From: Alteriqipengyuania_B sp035481675
Lineage (GTDB): Bacteria; Pseudomonadota; Alphaproteobacteria; Sphingomonadales; Sphingomonadaceae
NCBI RefSeq assembly: GCF_035481675.1
Contig: NZ_JAYJJW010000001.1
Span: forward strand, 806,001-870,000
Direction: 5' to 3'
Length of the DNA stretch: 64,000 nucleotides
Position 1 is the stretch's first letter; every line of letters starts with the position of its first letter. Position numbers and translations under genes: made by a program. Positions 1 through 9,009 of the stretch are shown here, piece by piece. The notes below the pieces were generated by a model. That model saw only the letters and a list, made by a program, of their open reading frames with translations. It was not told the origin of the DNA and did no database searches.

Positions 1-1344
1 TCGAAGAGCACGAAGTTCAAGCGCCTCGGCCTCGTCATCGTGGACGAGGAACAGCGCTTCGGCGTCACTCACAAGGAAAAGCTGAAACAGCTGCGCGCCG
101 ACGTTCACGTCCTCACCCTGACCGCCACGCCGATCCCGCGCACGCTGCAGATGGCGATGACGGGCCTGCGCGAGCTTTCCACCATCCAGACCCCGCCGGT
201 CGATCGCCTTGCGGTGCGCACCTACGTGATGGAGTGGGACGAGATCGTGATGCGCGAAGCGCTGCTGCGCGAGCACCATCGCGGCGGGCAGAGCTTCATC
301 GTCGTCCCCCGCATCGCCGACATGGCGGAGCTGGAGGAATGGCTGCGCGACGCGGTGCCGGAAGTGAAATTCGTGACCGCACACGGCCAAATGAGCCCGA
401 CCGAAGTGGAAGAGCGGATGAGCGCCTTCTACGAAAAGAAATACGACGTGCTGCTGTCGACCACCATCGTCGAAAGCGGCCTCGACATTCCCAGCGCCAA
501 CACGATCATCATCCACCGCGCCGACCGCTTCGGCCTCGCCCAGCTTTACCAGCTGCGCGGGCGCGTAGGCCGGGCCAAGATCCGCGCCTACGCCTACCTG
601 ACCTACGCGCCCGACACGCAATTGTCCGAAATTGCGGAAAAACGGCTCAAGGTCCTCGGCGATCTCGACAGCCTCGGCGCGGGCTTCCAGCTTGCGAGCC
701 ACGACCTCGACATTCGCGGCGCCGGCAACCTGATAGGCGACGAGCAGTCCGGTCATATCAAGGAAGTCGGCTTCGAGCTTTACCAGTCGATGCTGGAGGA
801 CGCGATCCTGGCGCTGAAGGCGGGCGACAGCGGCCTTGAACGCGATTCGAGCGGGCTCAGCCCGCAGATCACCGTCGATGCGCCGATCATGATCCCGGAA
901 GATTACGTGCCCGACCTTGCCGTGCGCATGGCGCTCTACCGCCGCCTCAACGATGCGCAGGACAAGGCGGAAATCGAAAGCATGGCGGCCGAGATGATCG
1001 ACCGCTTCGGGGACTTGCCCGCGGCCACCGCGAACCTCATCCGCCTGCTGGAGATCAAGCACCAGGCCATCGCCGCCAACATCGCCAAGATCGATGTCGG
1101 CGCGCGCGGCACGCTGGTGACCTTCCACAAGAACGAATTTCCCGACCCCGCGGGCCTCATCGCCTATGTCGAACGCCTCAACGAAGGCCGCGCCGACAGC
1201 GCCAAGCTGCGCCCCGACATGAAGCTCCAGGTCAACCGCGCATGGGGCGATCCCTCATCGCGCCTCAACGGCCTGTTCCAGCTGACCAAGGGCCTGAGCG
1301 GGATCGTGAAAAAGGCGAAGAAGCGCGACAAGGCGAGCGCCTGA
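1..1344 (+). CDS. mfd: Transcription-repair coupling factor Mfd, C-terminal part (5' truncated by window)
   Basis: ATP-dependent DNA translocase that removes RNA polymerase stalled at lesions and recruits UvrA. About 447 residues are visible, in frame from the first base. They cover the end of the first RecG-like helicase lobe (motif II DEEQRFGV, motif III LTATPIPRTL), the second lobe with QLRGRVGR, and the C-terminal TRCF domain. The full-length family is about 1150 residues, so more than half the gene lies upstream of the window. The gene ends convergently 6 bases from a lipoprotein gene on the other strand. DEEQ, TATPIPRT and GRVGR in this order distinguish Mfd/RecG from other helicases, and the TRCF tail selects Mfd over RecG. 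Confidence 0.96.
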   Translation, partial: SKSTKFKRLGLVIVDEEQRFGVTHKEKLKQLRADVHVLTLTATPIPRTLQMAMTGLRELSTIQTPPVDRLAVRTYVMEWDEIVMREALLREHHRGGQSFIVVPRIADMAELEEWLRDAVPEVKFVTAHGQMSPTEVEERMSAFYEKKYDVLLSTTIVESGLDIPSANTIIIHRADRFGLAQLYQLRGRVGRAKIRAYAYLTYAPDTQLSEIAEKRLKVLGDLDSLGAGFQLASHDLDIRGAGNLIGDEQSGHIKEVGFELYQSMLEDAILALKAGDSGLERDSSGLSPQITVDAPIMIPEDYVPDLAVRMALYRRLNDAQDKAEIESMAAEMIDRFGDLPAATANLIRLLEIKHQAIAANIAKIDVGARGTLVTFHKNEFPDPAGLIAYVERLNEGRADSAKLRPDMKLQVNRAWGDPSSRLNGLFQLTKGLSGIVKKAKKRDKASA

Positions 1345-1350
1345 AGCCGT

Positions 1351-1941
1351 TCAATAGTTGATCGAAAATCCTTCGACGTAATAGGTCCCGGTGAAACTGC
1401 GCACCCTGCCCTCCAGCAGCGTCTCGGCATTGGAGACGAACGCCTTGCCCTTCTTCGAGTCATAGGACCTGGCATAATCGACTTTCGCAATTTGCGAGCC
1501 GCTCGATCCCGGGCTTCCCCAGCCGGCGCTTGCCGAGCCCCTGCCGCGGTGGGCGTGGCCCGACTTGTTAACTGTTCGCGTCCCCAGCGGCAGGCCGCTG
1601 ACCGACTGGGTGTAAAACCCGTCAAGATAAACGGCCTCCACCCGCGCGGCCCCCGGACCGCCGATTTGCCATTCGATCGGCTCGTAAGCCGACAAGGCCA
1701 GCCTGATTGCCGGTCCCTCGGCCTTCGAGACCGTGACTGGAATCGGGGTCGACCGGTTTATGCCCCTTCCGTTGGCATGTTCGTAAATGCCGATAGCGAT
1801 GATGTTGGCCTCTGCGCTTGCGTCGAGTGAAACACGCTCGACATCGCGCGCGCCGCTTGTCGAGACATCGCCACCGAAGCAACCGGCGAGCATGAGTGCG
1901 GTCGCCAATGCCGGGCCGGTCCAACGCAAACTTAGACGCAT
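1351..1941 (-). CDS. Small lipoprotein of unknown function
   Basis: 196 residues. The N-terminus has the layout of a type II signal peptide with the lipobox LAGC, giving lipidation at Cys21. No enzymatic motif is recognised in the mature part, which looks like a beta-rich extracytoplasmic domain with a Gly/Ser-rich stretch in its second half. The start overlaps the 3' end of the upstream EAL-domain gene by 10 bases, so the two are probably cotranscribed. Lipidation is inferred from the lipobox. The function is unknown. Confidence 0.75.
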   Translation of the reverse strand: MRLSLRWTGPALATALMLAGCFGGDVSTSGARDVERVSLDASAEANIIAIGIYEHANGRGINRSTPIPVTVSKAEGPAIRLALSAYEPIEWQIGGPGAARVEAVYLDGFYTQSVSGLPLGTRTVNKSGHAHRGRGSASAGWGSPGSSGSQIAKVDYARSYDSKKGKAFVSNAETLLEGRVRSFTGTYYVEGFSINY

Positions 1942-3251
1942 TTGAGAAACTCCGCTGCCGCCATCGGCTTCGCGCCGAGGAACCCCTGGTAGAATTCGCA
2001 GCCCTCCGCCGCGATCACGGCGCGCTGGTCTTCGCGCTCGATTCCCTCGACGATGACTTTCAGGCCGAGCGAGTGGGCCATCGTCACGATGCCGCGCAGG
2101 ACGGCGAGGTCACGGCTGTTGTCGGACACGCCTTCCACCATCGTGCGGTCGAGCTTCAGGTAGTCGAGCGGCAGGATCTTCAGGTAGCGGAAGTTGCAGA
2201 ACCCCGCCCCGAAATCGTCGAGCGCGATGGCGAGGCCGCGATCCGAAAAGCGGCGCAGCAGGTCTGCCGCCCGCTCCAGATCGCCGAGCAACGCCTGCTC
2301 GGTGATTTCCAGCGTGATGCAATCGGCAGGGACACCGGACGCATCGATCAGTCCGATCATCTCGGCGACGTAACCCACGGTTGAAAGATCAGCCGGCGTG
2401 ATGTTGAGCGACAGGCGCAGGCCTTCCGGCCAGTCCGCCGCCAGCGACAGGGCCTCGCGCGCGATATGGTTCGATAGCTGGGCGGTCTGGTCCGCCCGGG
2501 TGGCGATACCGAACAAGGCCTCCGCACCCAGTCTCCCGAGTTCGGGATGTTCCCACCTCGCGAGCGCCTCCGCGCCAACGATGCGGCCGGTCCGGCAGTC
2601 GAACTGCGGCTGGAACAGGACGGAAATTTCCTTGCGCTCCAGCGCGGCGAGCAGGTCGCCTTCCAGCTGTGCCACGCCGCGCCCCTGCGGAACGTCGTCG
2701 CCGTCGACCCAACCGATGCGGCGGCCTTCGTGCTGGCCGAGGCCTTCGAGCGTGTGCGCCAGCGCCCCGATCAACTTCTGCGGCTCGTAGCGACCCTTCG
2801 CCCGCATCAGCGCGATCCGCGGCCACAGGCGCATCGCGCTGCCCGACGAGATATTGCCGAGCGGGCGGGCGATCGCCGCAGCAAGCATTTCCGCCAGCGA
2901 TTGCCAGCGTTCCCTGCTGCTCGCCTCGTTCGCCGCAAACAGGAAGGTGCCCCCGCCGAGGCGTGCGACGAGCCATTCCCCTTCGATTTCCGCCGCCGCG
3001 AAATGCAGCAGGCGTCCGGCGACCTCGACCAGCGCGGCATCGCCCGCGTCCGCGCCATAGGCGAGATTCACCGCATCGAAACGGCGCAGGCCGATCAGCA
3101 TCGCCTGCACCGGCGCAGGCCCCGCCCCCGCCTCGTCTCGCCAACGTTCCAGGCGCGCGCGCGCACCGGCGAGGCCTTCCAGCCCCGTAAGCCGGTCGCG
3201 TCCGCCCGGAAGCTCGCCCGGTCCGGGATCATTGGCAGCGTTCGTCACCAT
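1932..3251 (-). CDS. EAL-domain c-di-GMP phosphodiesterase with degenerate GGDEF domain
   Basis: 439 residues, no membrane segment or signal peptide seen. The N-terminal half is a GGDEF-like fold in which the signature site reads RLGGGTFLF instead of GG(D/E)EF, so cyclase activity is unlikely. The C-terminal half is an EAL domain with the expected catalytic residues visible: EALARW, the Asn of LSLNITP, the Glu of LEITEQ, DDFGAG, LKLDR, EGIE and YQGFLGAKP. From family knowledge it should hydrolyse c-di-GMP, with the degenerate domain perhaps acting as a GTP sensor. It is divergent from nadK and overlaps the downstream lipoprotein gene. Confidence 0.9.
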   Translation of the reverse strand: MVTNAANDPGPGELPGGRDRLTGLEGLAGARARLERWRDEAGAGPAPVQAMLIGLRRFDAVNLAYGADAGDAALVEVAGRLLHFAAAEIEGEWLVARLGGGTFLFAANEASSRERWQSLAEMLAAAIARPLGNISSGSAMRLWPRIALMRAKGRYEPQKLIGALAHTLEGLGQHEGRRIGWVDGDDVPQGRGVAQLEGDLLAALERKEISVLFQPQFDCRTGRIVGAEALARWEHPELGRLGAEALFGIATRADQTAQLSNHIAREALSLAADWPEGLRLSLNITPADLSTVGYVAEMIGLIDASGVPADCITLEITEQALLGDLERAADLLRRFSDRGLAIALDDFGAGFCNFRYLKILPLDYLKLDRTMVEGVSDNSRDLAVLRGIVTMAHSLGLKVIVEGIEREDQRAVIAAEGCEFYQGFLGAKPMAAAEFLKCV

Positions 3252-3324
3252 CGCGCAGGTGCGTACCAGCAGGCGGTTGAGAATTCCTTCCCATTTCGCG
3301 CGCCGACGCTAGGGTGCCGCGCCA

Positions 3325-4113
3325 ATGACGAAGCGCAATTCCTTCGACGCCCTCGCCCTTGCCGCATCCGACACGCCGCGGGCGCAGGAAGCCTACACCG
3401 AACTGCGCGACCAGTTCGACTGGGTCCCGCTGGAAGAGGCGGACGCGGTGGTGGTCCTGGGCGGCGACGGCTACATGCTGCAGACCCTCCATCGCATGCT
3501 CGACAACGGGCGGGTCATCCCCGCCTACGGGATGAATCTCGGCACGGTGGGCTTCCTGATGAACCGCTATCGCGGCGCGGCCAGGTTGCTCGACCGGATT
3601 GGGCGGGCGCGCAGCTTTGCCGTGTCGCCGCTGGTCATGGACGCGACGCTGCACGACGGCAGCCAGCAACGCCATTGCGCCATCAACGAAGTCAGCCTGC
3701 TGCGCGAAACGCGCCAGACCGCGAAGATCGAGATTTCGGTGAACGGCAAGATCCGCCTGCCCGAACTCAGCTGCGACGGGGTGCTGCTGGCGACGCCGGC
3801 GGGTTCGACCGCCTACAATCTGTCTGCCAACGGCCCGATCCTGCCGCTGGGTTCCAACATGCTCGCCCTCACCCCGATCAGCGCCTTTCGCCCGCGGCGC
3901 TGGCGCGGGGCGATCCTGCCGGACCGATTCGACGTGCGCTTCCGTGTGCTGGAAGCGGACAAGCGCCCGGTTGCGGCCGTGGCCGACCAGACCGAGCTGC
4001 GCGACATCGCCGAACTTGCCATTTCGATCGCGCAGGACATGGAACTGACCCTGCTGTTCGACCCCGGCCATAGCCTCGACGAGCGGATCGTCGCCGAACA
4101 ATTCATCGCCTGA
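3325..4113 (+). CDS. nadK: NAD kinase
   Basis: Phosphorylates NAD to NADP using ATP (or polyphosphate in some bacteria); cytoplasmic. The 262-residue length is typical of the short alphaproteobacterial form. The GGDG motif lies at residues 46-49, followed by GMNLGTVGFLMN, the short INE motif, and the TPAGSTAYNLSANGP block that binds the diphosphate. The gene stands alone, divergent from the EAL-domain gene and upstream of tRNA-Asn. Confidence 0.96.
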   Translation: MTKRNSFDALALAASDTPRAQEAYTELRDQFDWVPLEEADAVVVLGGDGYMLQTLHRMLDNGRVIPAYGMNLGTVGFLMNRYRGAARLLDRIGRARSFAVSPLVMDATLHDGSQQRHCAINEVSLLRETRQTAKIEISVNGKIRLPELSCDGVLLATPAGSTAYNLSANGPILPLGSNMLALTPISAFRPRRWRGAILPDRFDVRFRVLEADKRPVAAVADQTELRDIAELAISIAQDMELTLLFDPGHSLDERIVAEQFIA

Positions 4114-4145
4114 GGCCGCACGGTCGAAAATGGCCAAACTGGGCC

Positions 4146-4174
4146 TTGCCAAGCGAAATCCGTCCGCATATAGG
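4146..4174 (+). promoter_or_regulatory. Predicted promoter of tRNA-Asn
   Basis: TTGCCA and TATAGG are separated by exactly 17 bases, and the -10 box ends 23 bases before the mature tRNA. The -35 box sits in the 10-mer TTGCCAAGCG, which recurs in the tRNA-Arg promoter of this window. Sigma-70-type promoter by pattern only. Confidence 0.6.
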
Positions 4175-4197
4175 CGCGTCTCGCTCGAAAGAGCTGC

Positions 4198-4272
4198 TCC
4201 CCGATAGCTCAGCGGTAGAGTAGGTGACTGTTAATCACTTGGTCGTTGGTTCGAATCCAACTCGGGGAGCCA
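4198..4272 (+). tRNA. tRNA-Asn (GTT)
   Basis: Cloverleaf with acceptor arms TCCCCGA and TCGGGGA, discriminator G and an encoded CCA end. The D-arm AGCTC...GAGT, anticodon loop CTGTTAA (anticodon GTT) and T-arm GTTCGAATC are all present. 75 bases including CCA. Confidence 0.96.
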
Positions 4273-4279
4273 CTTCTAC

Positions 4280-5017
4280 CTAGATCGCCAGCAACAGCCG
4301 CCCGCCGACGAGGATCGTCAGCGCGGCCGTTGCCATGCGGATCACGCGTTTCGGCATGAACTTTACGGCGAGCAAGCTGCCGATCTGGCCGCCGACCACG
4401 ACCGCGATGATGAGCGGCAGGCCGAACTCTGCGGCAGCGCTCAATAATCCGCTGCCCGACTTCAGTAGCTGCCCGGCCAAACCGAAGAGCGAATTCACGA
4501 GGATGAACAGGCTCGCGGTGGCCGCGATGGCGCGCGCCTCCCGCCACCGCACCAGGTGGAGCAACGGGGCGAGGAAGATGCCGCCGCCGATCCCCACAAG
4601 CCCGGCGAGGTAGCCGAGCGGCGCTGCGGCCAGCCAGGCGAAGCGGGCTGCGCGGGCGGGCTCGTCATCGCGTCCGGCAGTCGGCAGGAACAGGGCGAAC
4701 CCGGCAAAGACCAGGCTCGCCCCGAGCACGGTGAAGAAAGCCCGTTCGCCGATCGGGGTCAGCCCGCCGAGGAATGCTGCCGGCGCGCCGAGGGCAACCA
4801 GCCCCAGCGCACCGCGCCACGGCGTGACCCGGGCACGGGCGAAGCGCACAGTGCTGCCCGCGACGACCACGAGGTTGCACAGCAGCGCCACCACCGGCAG
4901 CAGCAGGTAATCCGCGCCCGCCAGAGCGAGCAGCGCGCTATAGGTAGATCCGCCCCCGAACCCCACGGAGGCGTACAGGATCGCTGTGACGAAGAACGCG
5001 GCGGCGAGGACGGGCAT
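4280..5017 (-). CDS. TauE/SafE (TSUP) family membrane exporter
   Basis: 245 residues, almost entirely hydrophobic with about seven or eight membrane segments. The N-terminal repeat carries the family's Gly-rich signature (YASVGFGGGSTYSALLAL) and the second repeat carries GLVGIGGGIFLAPLL, giving the two-repeat TSUP pattern. The family exports small anions such as sulfite, sulfonates or sulfoacetate, but the substrate cannot be told from sequence. The gene is convergent with tRNA-Asn and lies just downstream of secA on the same strand, with 40 bases between. Confidence 0.88.
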   Translation of the reverse strand: MPVLAAAFFVTAILYASVGFGGGSTYSALLALAGADYLLLPVVALLCNLVVVAGSTVRFARARVTPWRGALGLVALGAPAAFLGGLTPIGERAFFTVLGASLVFAGFALFLPTAGRDDEPARAARFAWLAAAPLGYLAGLVGIGGGIFLAPLLHLVRWREARAIAATASLFILVNSLFGLAGQLLKSGSGLLSAAAEFGLPLIIAVVVGGQIGSLLAVKFMPKRVIRMATAALTILVGGRLLLAI

Positions 5018-5057
5018 GGCCCCCGCCTAGCGCTTCGTCGCTATCCTGGCGAGCGGA

Positions 5058-7805
5058 TCAGCCGCGCGCACCGTGGCAATGCTTGTACTTGTTCCCGCTG
5101 CCGCAGGGGCACAGCGCATTGCGGCTGAGGTTCTGGTCCGCATAGGGATCGTCGTTCGGCGTGCCCGGCCCCGCATCGGCGCGCGGGCTGCCGGCAAGCG
5201 ATCCGAACATCGCCGGCCGTGCTTCCGATCCGTCGCCATCGTTCGAGTTGTCGAGCCCGCTCAGCGGATCGATATGCCCGGTCAGGAAGTCAGGCAGGTC
5301 CGGCAGGTCGACAGGCGGCGGCGGCGCGGCGCGGCGCAGTTCCGCGGTCAGCAGGATCCGCGTCACGTCCTCGCGCAGCGTGTCGAGCATGCTTTCGAAC
5401 AGGCCGAAGGCTTCCTTCTTGTACTCGTCGAGCGGCTTGCGCTGCGCATAGGCGCGCAGGAACACCACCTGCCGCAACGCGTCGAGCGTTGCCAGGTGCT
5501 CCTTCCAGTGGAAGTCGAGCCGCTCGAGCAGCACCCGCTTTTCGAGGTTGCGGAAGGTCTTCTCGTCGATCTCGGCGGTCTTGGCGGCCATGATCTCGTC
5601 GGTGCTGTCCATCAGCCGCTCTTCGAAGATTTCGGCTTCGACGGCGTCTTCCTGCAGCCATTCGTTGATCGGCGGCGTCAGGCCGGTCACGTCGGTGATA
5701 TGAGCCTTCAGCCCTTCGATATCCCATTGTTCGGGATAGGATCCCGGCGGGCAATGCCGGCTGACGAGTGCGTTGATGGCGTCGTGGCGCATGTTTTCGA
5801 CCACGTCGTCCACCGTCTCGCTGTCCATGATGTCGGCGCGCTGTTCGTAGATGACCTTGCGCTGGTCGTTCATCACGTTGTCGTATTCGACGACCTGCTT
5901 GCGAACCTCGTAATTGCGCGCCTCGACCTTCTTCTGCGCGGTCTCGATGGCCTTGGAGAGCCACTTTGAGCCGATCGCCTCGCCATCTTCGAGGTTGGAG
6001 TTCATCATCTTGGCGAACAGCGTGTCCGGTCCGAAGATGCGCAGGAGGTCGTCTTCGAGGCAGAGGTAGAATTTCGACAGGCCGGGGTCGCCCTGCCGGC
6101 CCGAGCGGCCGCGCAGCTGGTTGTCGATGCGGCGGCTTTCGTGGCGCTCGGTGCCGAGCACGTAGAGCCCGCCGGCGGCCAGCACCTTTTCACGGTCGGC
6201 AGCGATTTCCGCCTTGATCTTCTGGACTGCCGCGTCGCGTTCCGGGCCTTCCTCCATCGAGGAAAGCTCGTCCTCGATGCGAAATTCGGCATTGCCGCCC
6301 AGCTGGATGTCGGTGCCGCGCCCGGCCATGTTGGTGGCGATGGTCACCGCCCCCGGCTGGCCGGCCTGCGCCACGATATGGGCTTCCATTTCGTGGAAGC
6401 GGGCGTTGAGGACGTTATGCTTCACGCCCTCCTTCTTCAAGAATTCCGACAGCAGTTCCGATTTCTCGATGGACACGGTTCCGACCAGGATCGGCTGCCC
6501 CTTCGCGCTCTTTTCGGCGATCGACTTGGCGATGGCCTGGAACTTGTCGGTCGTGTTCTTGTAGAACTCGTCTTCCTCGTCCACCCGCTGCACCGGCACG
6601 TTGGTCGGTATCTCGACGACATTCATCTTGTAAATTTCGAAGAACTCGCCGGCCTCGGTCGCGGCCGTACCGGTCATGCCCGACAGCTTGGGATACATGC
6701 GGAAATAGTTCTGGAAGGTGATCGAGGCCATGGTCTGGTTTTCGGGCTCGATCTTGACGCCTTCCTTCGCCTCGACCGCCTGGTGGAGGCCATTGGACCA
6801 GCGCCGGCCGTCCATCATGCGGCCGGTAAACTCGTCGATGATGACGACCTTGTCGTCTTTCACGATGTAGTCCGTGTCGCGCTTGAACATCACGTTCGCA
6901 CGCAGCGCCTGGTCGAGGTGGTGGACGACCTGCGTGTTCTCCACATCATAGAGGTTATCGCTTTCCAGCAGCCCCTTCTCGACGAGGATTTTTTCGACTT
7001 CCTCGACCCCGTCTTCGGTCAGCTGGATGTTCTTGGTCTTCTCGTCCTTCTCGTACCAGTCTTCGGGGATGTCCTTCACGATGGCGTCAAGCGCCACGTA
7101 GAGCTCGGACTTGTCCTCGGTCGGGCCGGAGATGATCAGCGGGGTACGTGCCTCGTCGATCAGGATGGAGTCCACCTCGTCTACGATGGCGTAGTTGAAG
7201 GGCCGCTGCACCATCTGCTCGCGCGAGTGCTTCATGTTGTCGCGCAGGTAATCGAACCCGAACTCGTTGTTCGTGCCGTAGGTGATGTCGGAGTGATACG
7301 CCTCGCGCCTCTGGTGCTCGGGCAGGTTGGGCACGATCACGCCGACCGTCAGGCCGAGGAACTTGTGCAACCGGCCCATCCATTCCGCGTCGCGGCGGGC
7401 GAGGTAATCGTTGACGGTAACGACGTGGACGCCCTTACCCTCGATGGCATTCAGATAGGTGGCGAGCGTGGCGACCAGCGTCTTGCCCTCACCCGTGCGC
7501 ATTTCGGCGATTTCGCCGCGGTGGAGCACGATGCCGCCGACCATCTGCACGTTGAAGTGCCGCATGCCGAGCACGCGGACCGAAGCCTCGCGCACGGTGG
7601 CGAAGGCTTCGGGCAGGATATCGTCGAGCGTGGCGCCATTCGCCAGCTGTTCGCGGAACTTGTCGGTCTGGCCGGCCAGCTCCTCGTCGGTCAGGTCCTG
7701 GATTTGCGGCTCCAGCGCCTCGACCTGGCGGACGATCTTGTCGAGCGATTTGACGTAGCGGTCGTTCGCCGACCCGAAAATGGACTTGGTGATTGCGCCG
7801 AGCAT
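5058..7805 (-). CDS. secA: Preprotein translocase ATPase SecA
   Basis: Motor ATPase that drives unfolded preproteins through SecYEG at the inner membrane. 915 residues, the usual proteobacterial length. Walker A is MRTGEGKTL, the DEAD-like motif II is IVDEVDSILIDEARTP, and the helicase C-lobe has NMAGRGTDIQLGG and QLRGRSGRQGDPG. The C-terminus carries the SecB/zinc-binding tail CPCGSGNKYKHCHG, preceded by an acidic, low-complexity linker. The gene is upstream of the TauE/SafE gene and downstream of a small exported protein gene, all on the minus strand. Confidence 0.98.
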   Translation of the reverse strand: MLGAITKSIFGSANDRYVKSLDKIVRQVEALEPQIQDLTDEELAGQTDKFREQLANGATLDDILPEAFATVREASVRVLGMRHFNVQMVGGIVLHRGEIAEMRTGEGKTLVATLATYLNAIEGKGVHVVTVNDYLARRDAEWMGRLHKFLGLTVGVIVPNLPEHQRREAYHSDITYGTNNEFGFDYLRDNMKHSREQMVQRPFNYAIVDEVDSILIDEARTPLIISGPTEDKSELYVALDAIVKDIPEDWYEKDEKTKNIQLTEDGVEEVEKILVEKGLLESDNLYDVENTQVVHHLDQALRANVMFKRDTDYIVKDDKVVIIDEFTGRMMDGRRWSNGLHQAVEAKEGVKIEPENQTMASITFQNYFRMYPKLSGMTGTAATEAGEFFEIYKMNVVEIPTNVPVQRVDEEDEFYKNTTDKFQAIAKSIAEKSAKGQPILVGTVSIEKSELLSEFLKKEGVKHNVLNARFHEMEAHIVAQAGQPGAVTIATNMAGRGTDIQLGGNAEFRIEDELSSMEEGPERDAAVQKIKAEIAADREKVLAAGGLYVLGTERHESRRIDNQLRGRSGRQGDPGLSKFYLCLEDDLLRIFGPDTLFAKMMNSNLEDGEAIGSKWLSKAIETAQKKVEARNYEVRKQVVEYDNVMNDQRKVIYEQRADIMDSETVDDVVENMRHDAINALVSRHCPPGSYPEQWDIEGLKAHITDVTGLTPPINEWLQEDAVEAEIFEERLMDSTDEIMAAKTAEIDEKTFRNLEKRVLLERLDFHWKEHLATLDALRQVVFLRAYAQRKPLDEYKKEAFGLFESMLDTLREDVTRILLTAELRRAAPPPPVDLPDLPDFLTGHIDPLSGLDNSNDGDGSEARPAMFGSLAGSPRADAGPGTPNDDPYADQNLSRNALCPCGSGNKYKHCHGARG

Positions 7806-7901
7806 GGGCGGTTCCTTGGATGAAAATAGGTGGGTTGGCCGCGCGGGCTGAACCGCAGCGCCGGCCGGAAATCGGATTTGGTGGAGGGTCGCGAAAGCGC
7901 G

Positions 7902-8165
7902 CTATTCGCGGGAGCGATCCACCTTGATGCGCACTGCCGACGGGGCTGCGAACGCCCGCTTCGGAGCTGCGTTTTCGTCCGCTGCATCCAGCGCTGGGGT
8001 ATGCACCAGCTGCTGCGCTACGACGGCTGCGCGCTCCGCCGTGACGACGATGTCCGCGGCATCCGCAACCTGCGCCTGAACTTCCGCCGCGCGCACTTCC
8101 GCCGCGGCAGGTGCCGCAGCAAGGCCCGACAGGACCGCGAGCATGGTGAGAAGCTGGCGCAACAT
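7902..8165 (-). CDS. Small exported protein of unknown function
   Basis: 87 residues from the ATG chosen. A longer frame exists upstream, but this start places a clean Sec signal peptide at the N-terminus (MLRQLLTMLAVLSGLAAAPA, cut near AAAPAAA-E). The mature part of about 65 residues is Ala/Val-rich with no recognised domain and a charged KVDRSRE end. It sits between secA and the tandem TonB-C-like gene on the same strand. Function unknown; it could be a periplasmic peptide. Confidence 0.55.
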   Translation of the reverse strand: MLRQLLTMLAVLSGLAAAPAAAEVRAAEVQAQVADAADIVVTAERAAVVAQQLVHTPALDAADENAAPKRAFAAPSAVRIKVDRSRE

Positions 8166-8220
8166 GTGCCTGCGCACATAGCTATCGGTCGGCAAAAGTC
8201 CAGTTAAGACGCGCGCGGCG

Positions 8221-8961
8221 TTACTCGGTTTCGAGGGGTATGTCCTCGACATTCAAGGTCATGAGGAGCCGCCGGGCAACCGGCTCTCCCATTTCGTTTC
8301 GAAAGGGTATGCCGCGCCCCGCCGACAAGCATGGGCCACGCTCCATCGAATCCCGCATCCCGCTCGGCAGCTTGCCTTCCGCCGCCAGAACTTCGCAATT
8401 GCTCGGCGTGCCGTCCTTGTCGACCGTGAAGGCAACCACGAGCTTGAAAGTGTCGAACTCGGGCTCCCTTTTATACCAGTTATGCTGGCCACGCACGGTC
8501 CCGCCGGCCCGCGCCATGTCGTCGTTGAATGCGAGGCGCGCTCGCTTGTAAAGGATGGGGCACGTCGCCGCATCGAGACTTTCGCTCCCACTGGAATCGA
8601 CGATTTCGCACCCCGTTATCGTGGCGGCACCATCATAGGTGAGTTCGTATCCGACGCTGCCTTCCTCGTTCCTGCGCCATGCTTCCGCGGGGTAATCTGC
8701 AGGCTGGATGCCGCTGTTGGCGACCAACACCTTGGGCCGAGGCGTGGCTGGATTGGCCATGGCCGGCGCTCCCTGCGGCGGGATCGCGATCATGCGCGGC
8801 GGAGGGATATCCTGCTCGACCGCTTCAGCCGCGTCCTCGGCGATTTCCTGCACGGTCTCGAGCGCTTCGCCCCCTTCCTCCGCATCCTGAGCCGCAGCAG
8901 CGCCGCCAAGCCCCATTGAGCCGAGCGCGGCGCTCAGATAGATCGCAATCCCGTATTTCAT
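8221..8961 (-). CDS. Exported protein with two TonB C-terminal-like domains
   Basis: 246 residues from the start giving a signal peptide (MKYGIAIYLSAALGSMGLGG, cut near AAAQ-D). After a Pro-rich linker come two copies of a TonB-C-like fold. The first runs from about DYPAEAWRRNEEGSVGYELT through CEIVDSSGSESLD to ACPILYKRARL; the second runs from FKLVVAFTVDKDG through NCEVLAAEGKL to a conserved CL and IPF. Unlike true TonB there is no retained N-terminal anchor and no long Pro-Lys spacer. The role, perhaps periplasmic binding of a TonB box or scaffolding, is inference. Its start lies back to back with argJ. Confidence 0.7.
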   Translation of the reverse strand: MKYGIAIYLSAALGSMGLGGAAAAQDAEEGGEALETVQEIAEDAAEAVEQDIPPPRMIAIPPQGAPAMANPATPRPKVLVANSGIQPADYPAEAWRRNEEGSVGYELTYDGAATITGCEIVDSSGSESLDAATCPILYKRARLAFNDDMARAGGTVRGQHNWYKREPEFDTFKLVVAFTVDKDGTPSNCEVLAAEGKLPSGMRDSMERGPCLSAGRGIPFRNEMGEPVARRLLMTLNVEDIPLETE

Positions 8962-9009
8962 CGCATGACCCTTCCCGTTGTGCCGCAAATCCTAACCGAG
9001 GCCGTCCGC

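Noticed and set aside
4281..4560. Small plus-strand and minus-strand frames next to tRNA-Asn
   Set aside because: They run through the tRNA or the TauE/SafE gene in other frames and have no domain or ribosome-binding site.
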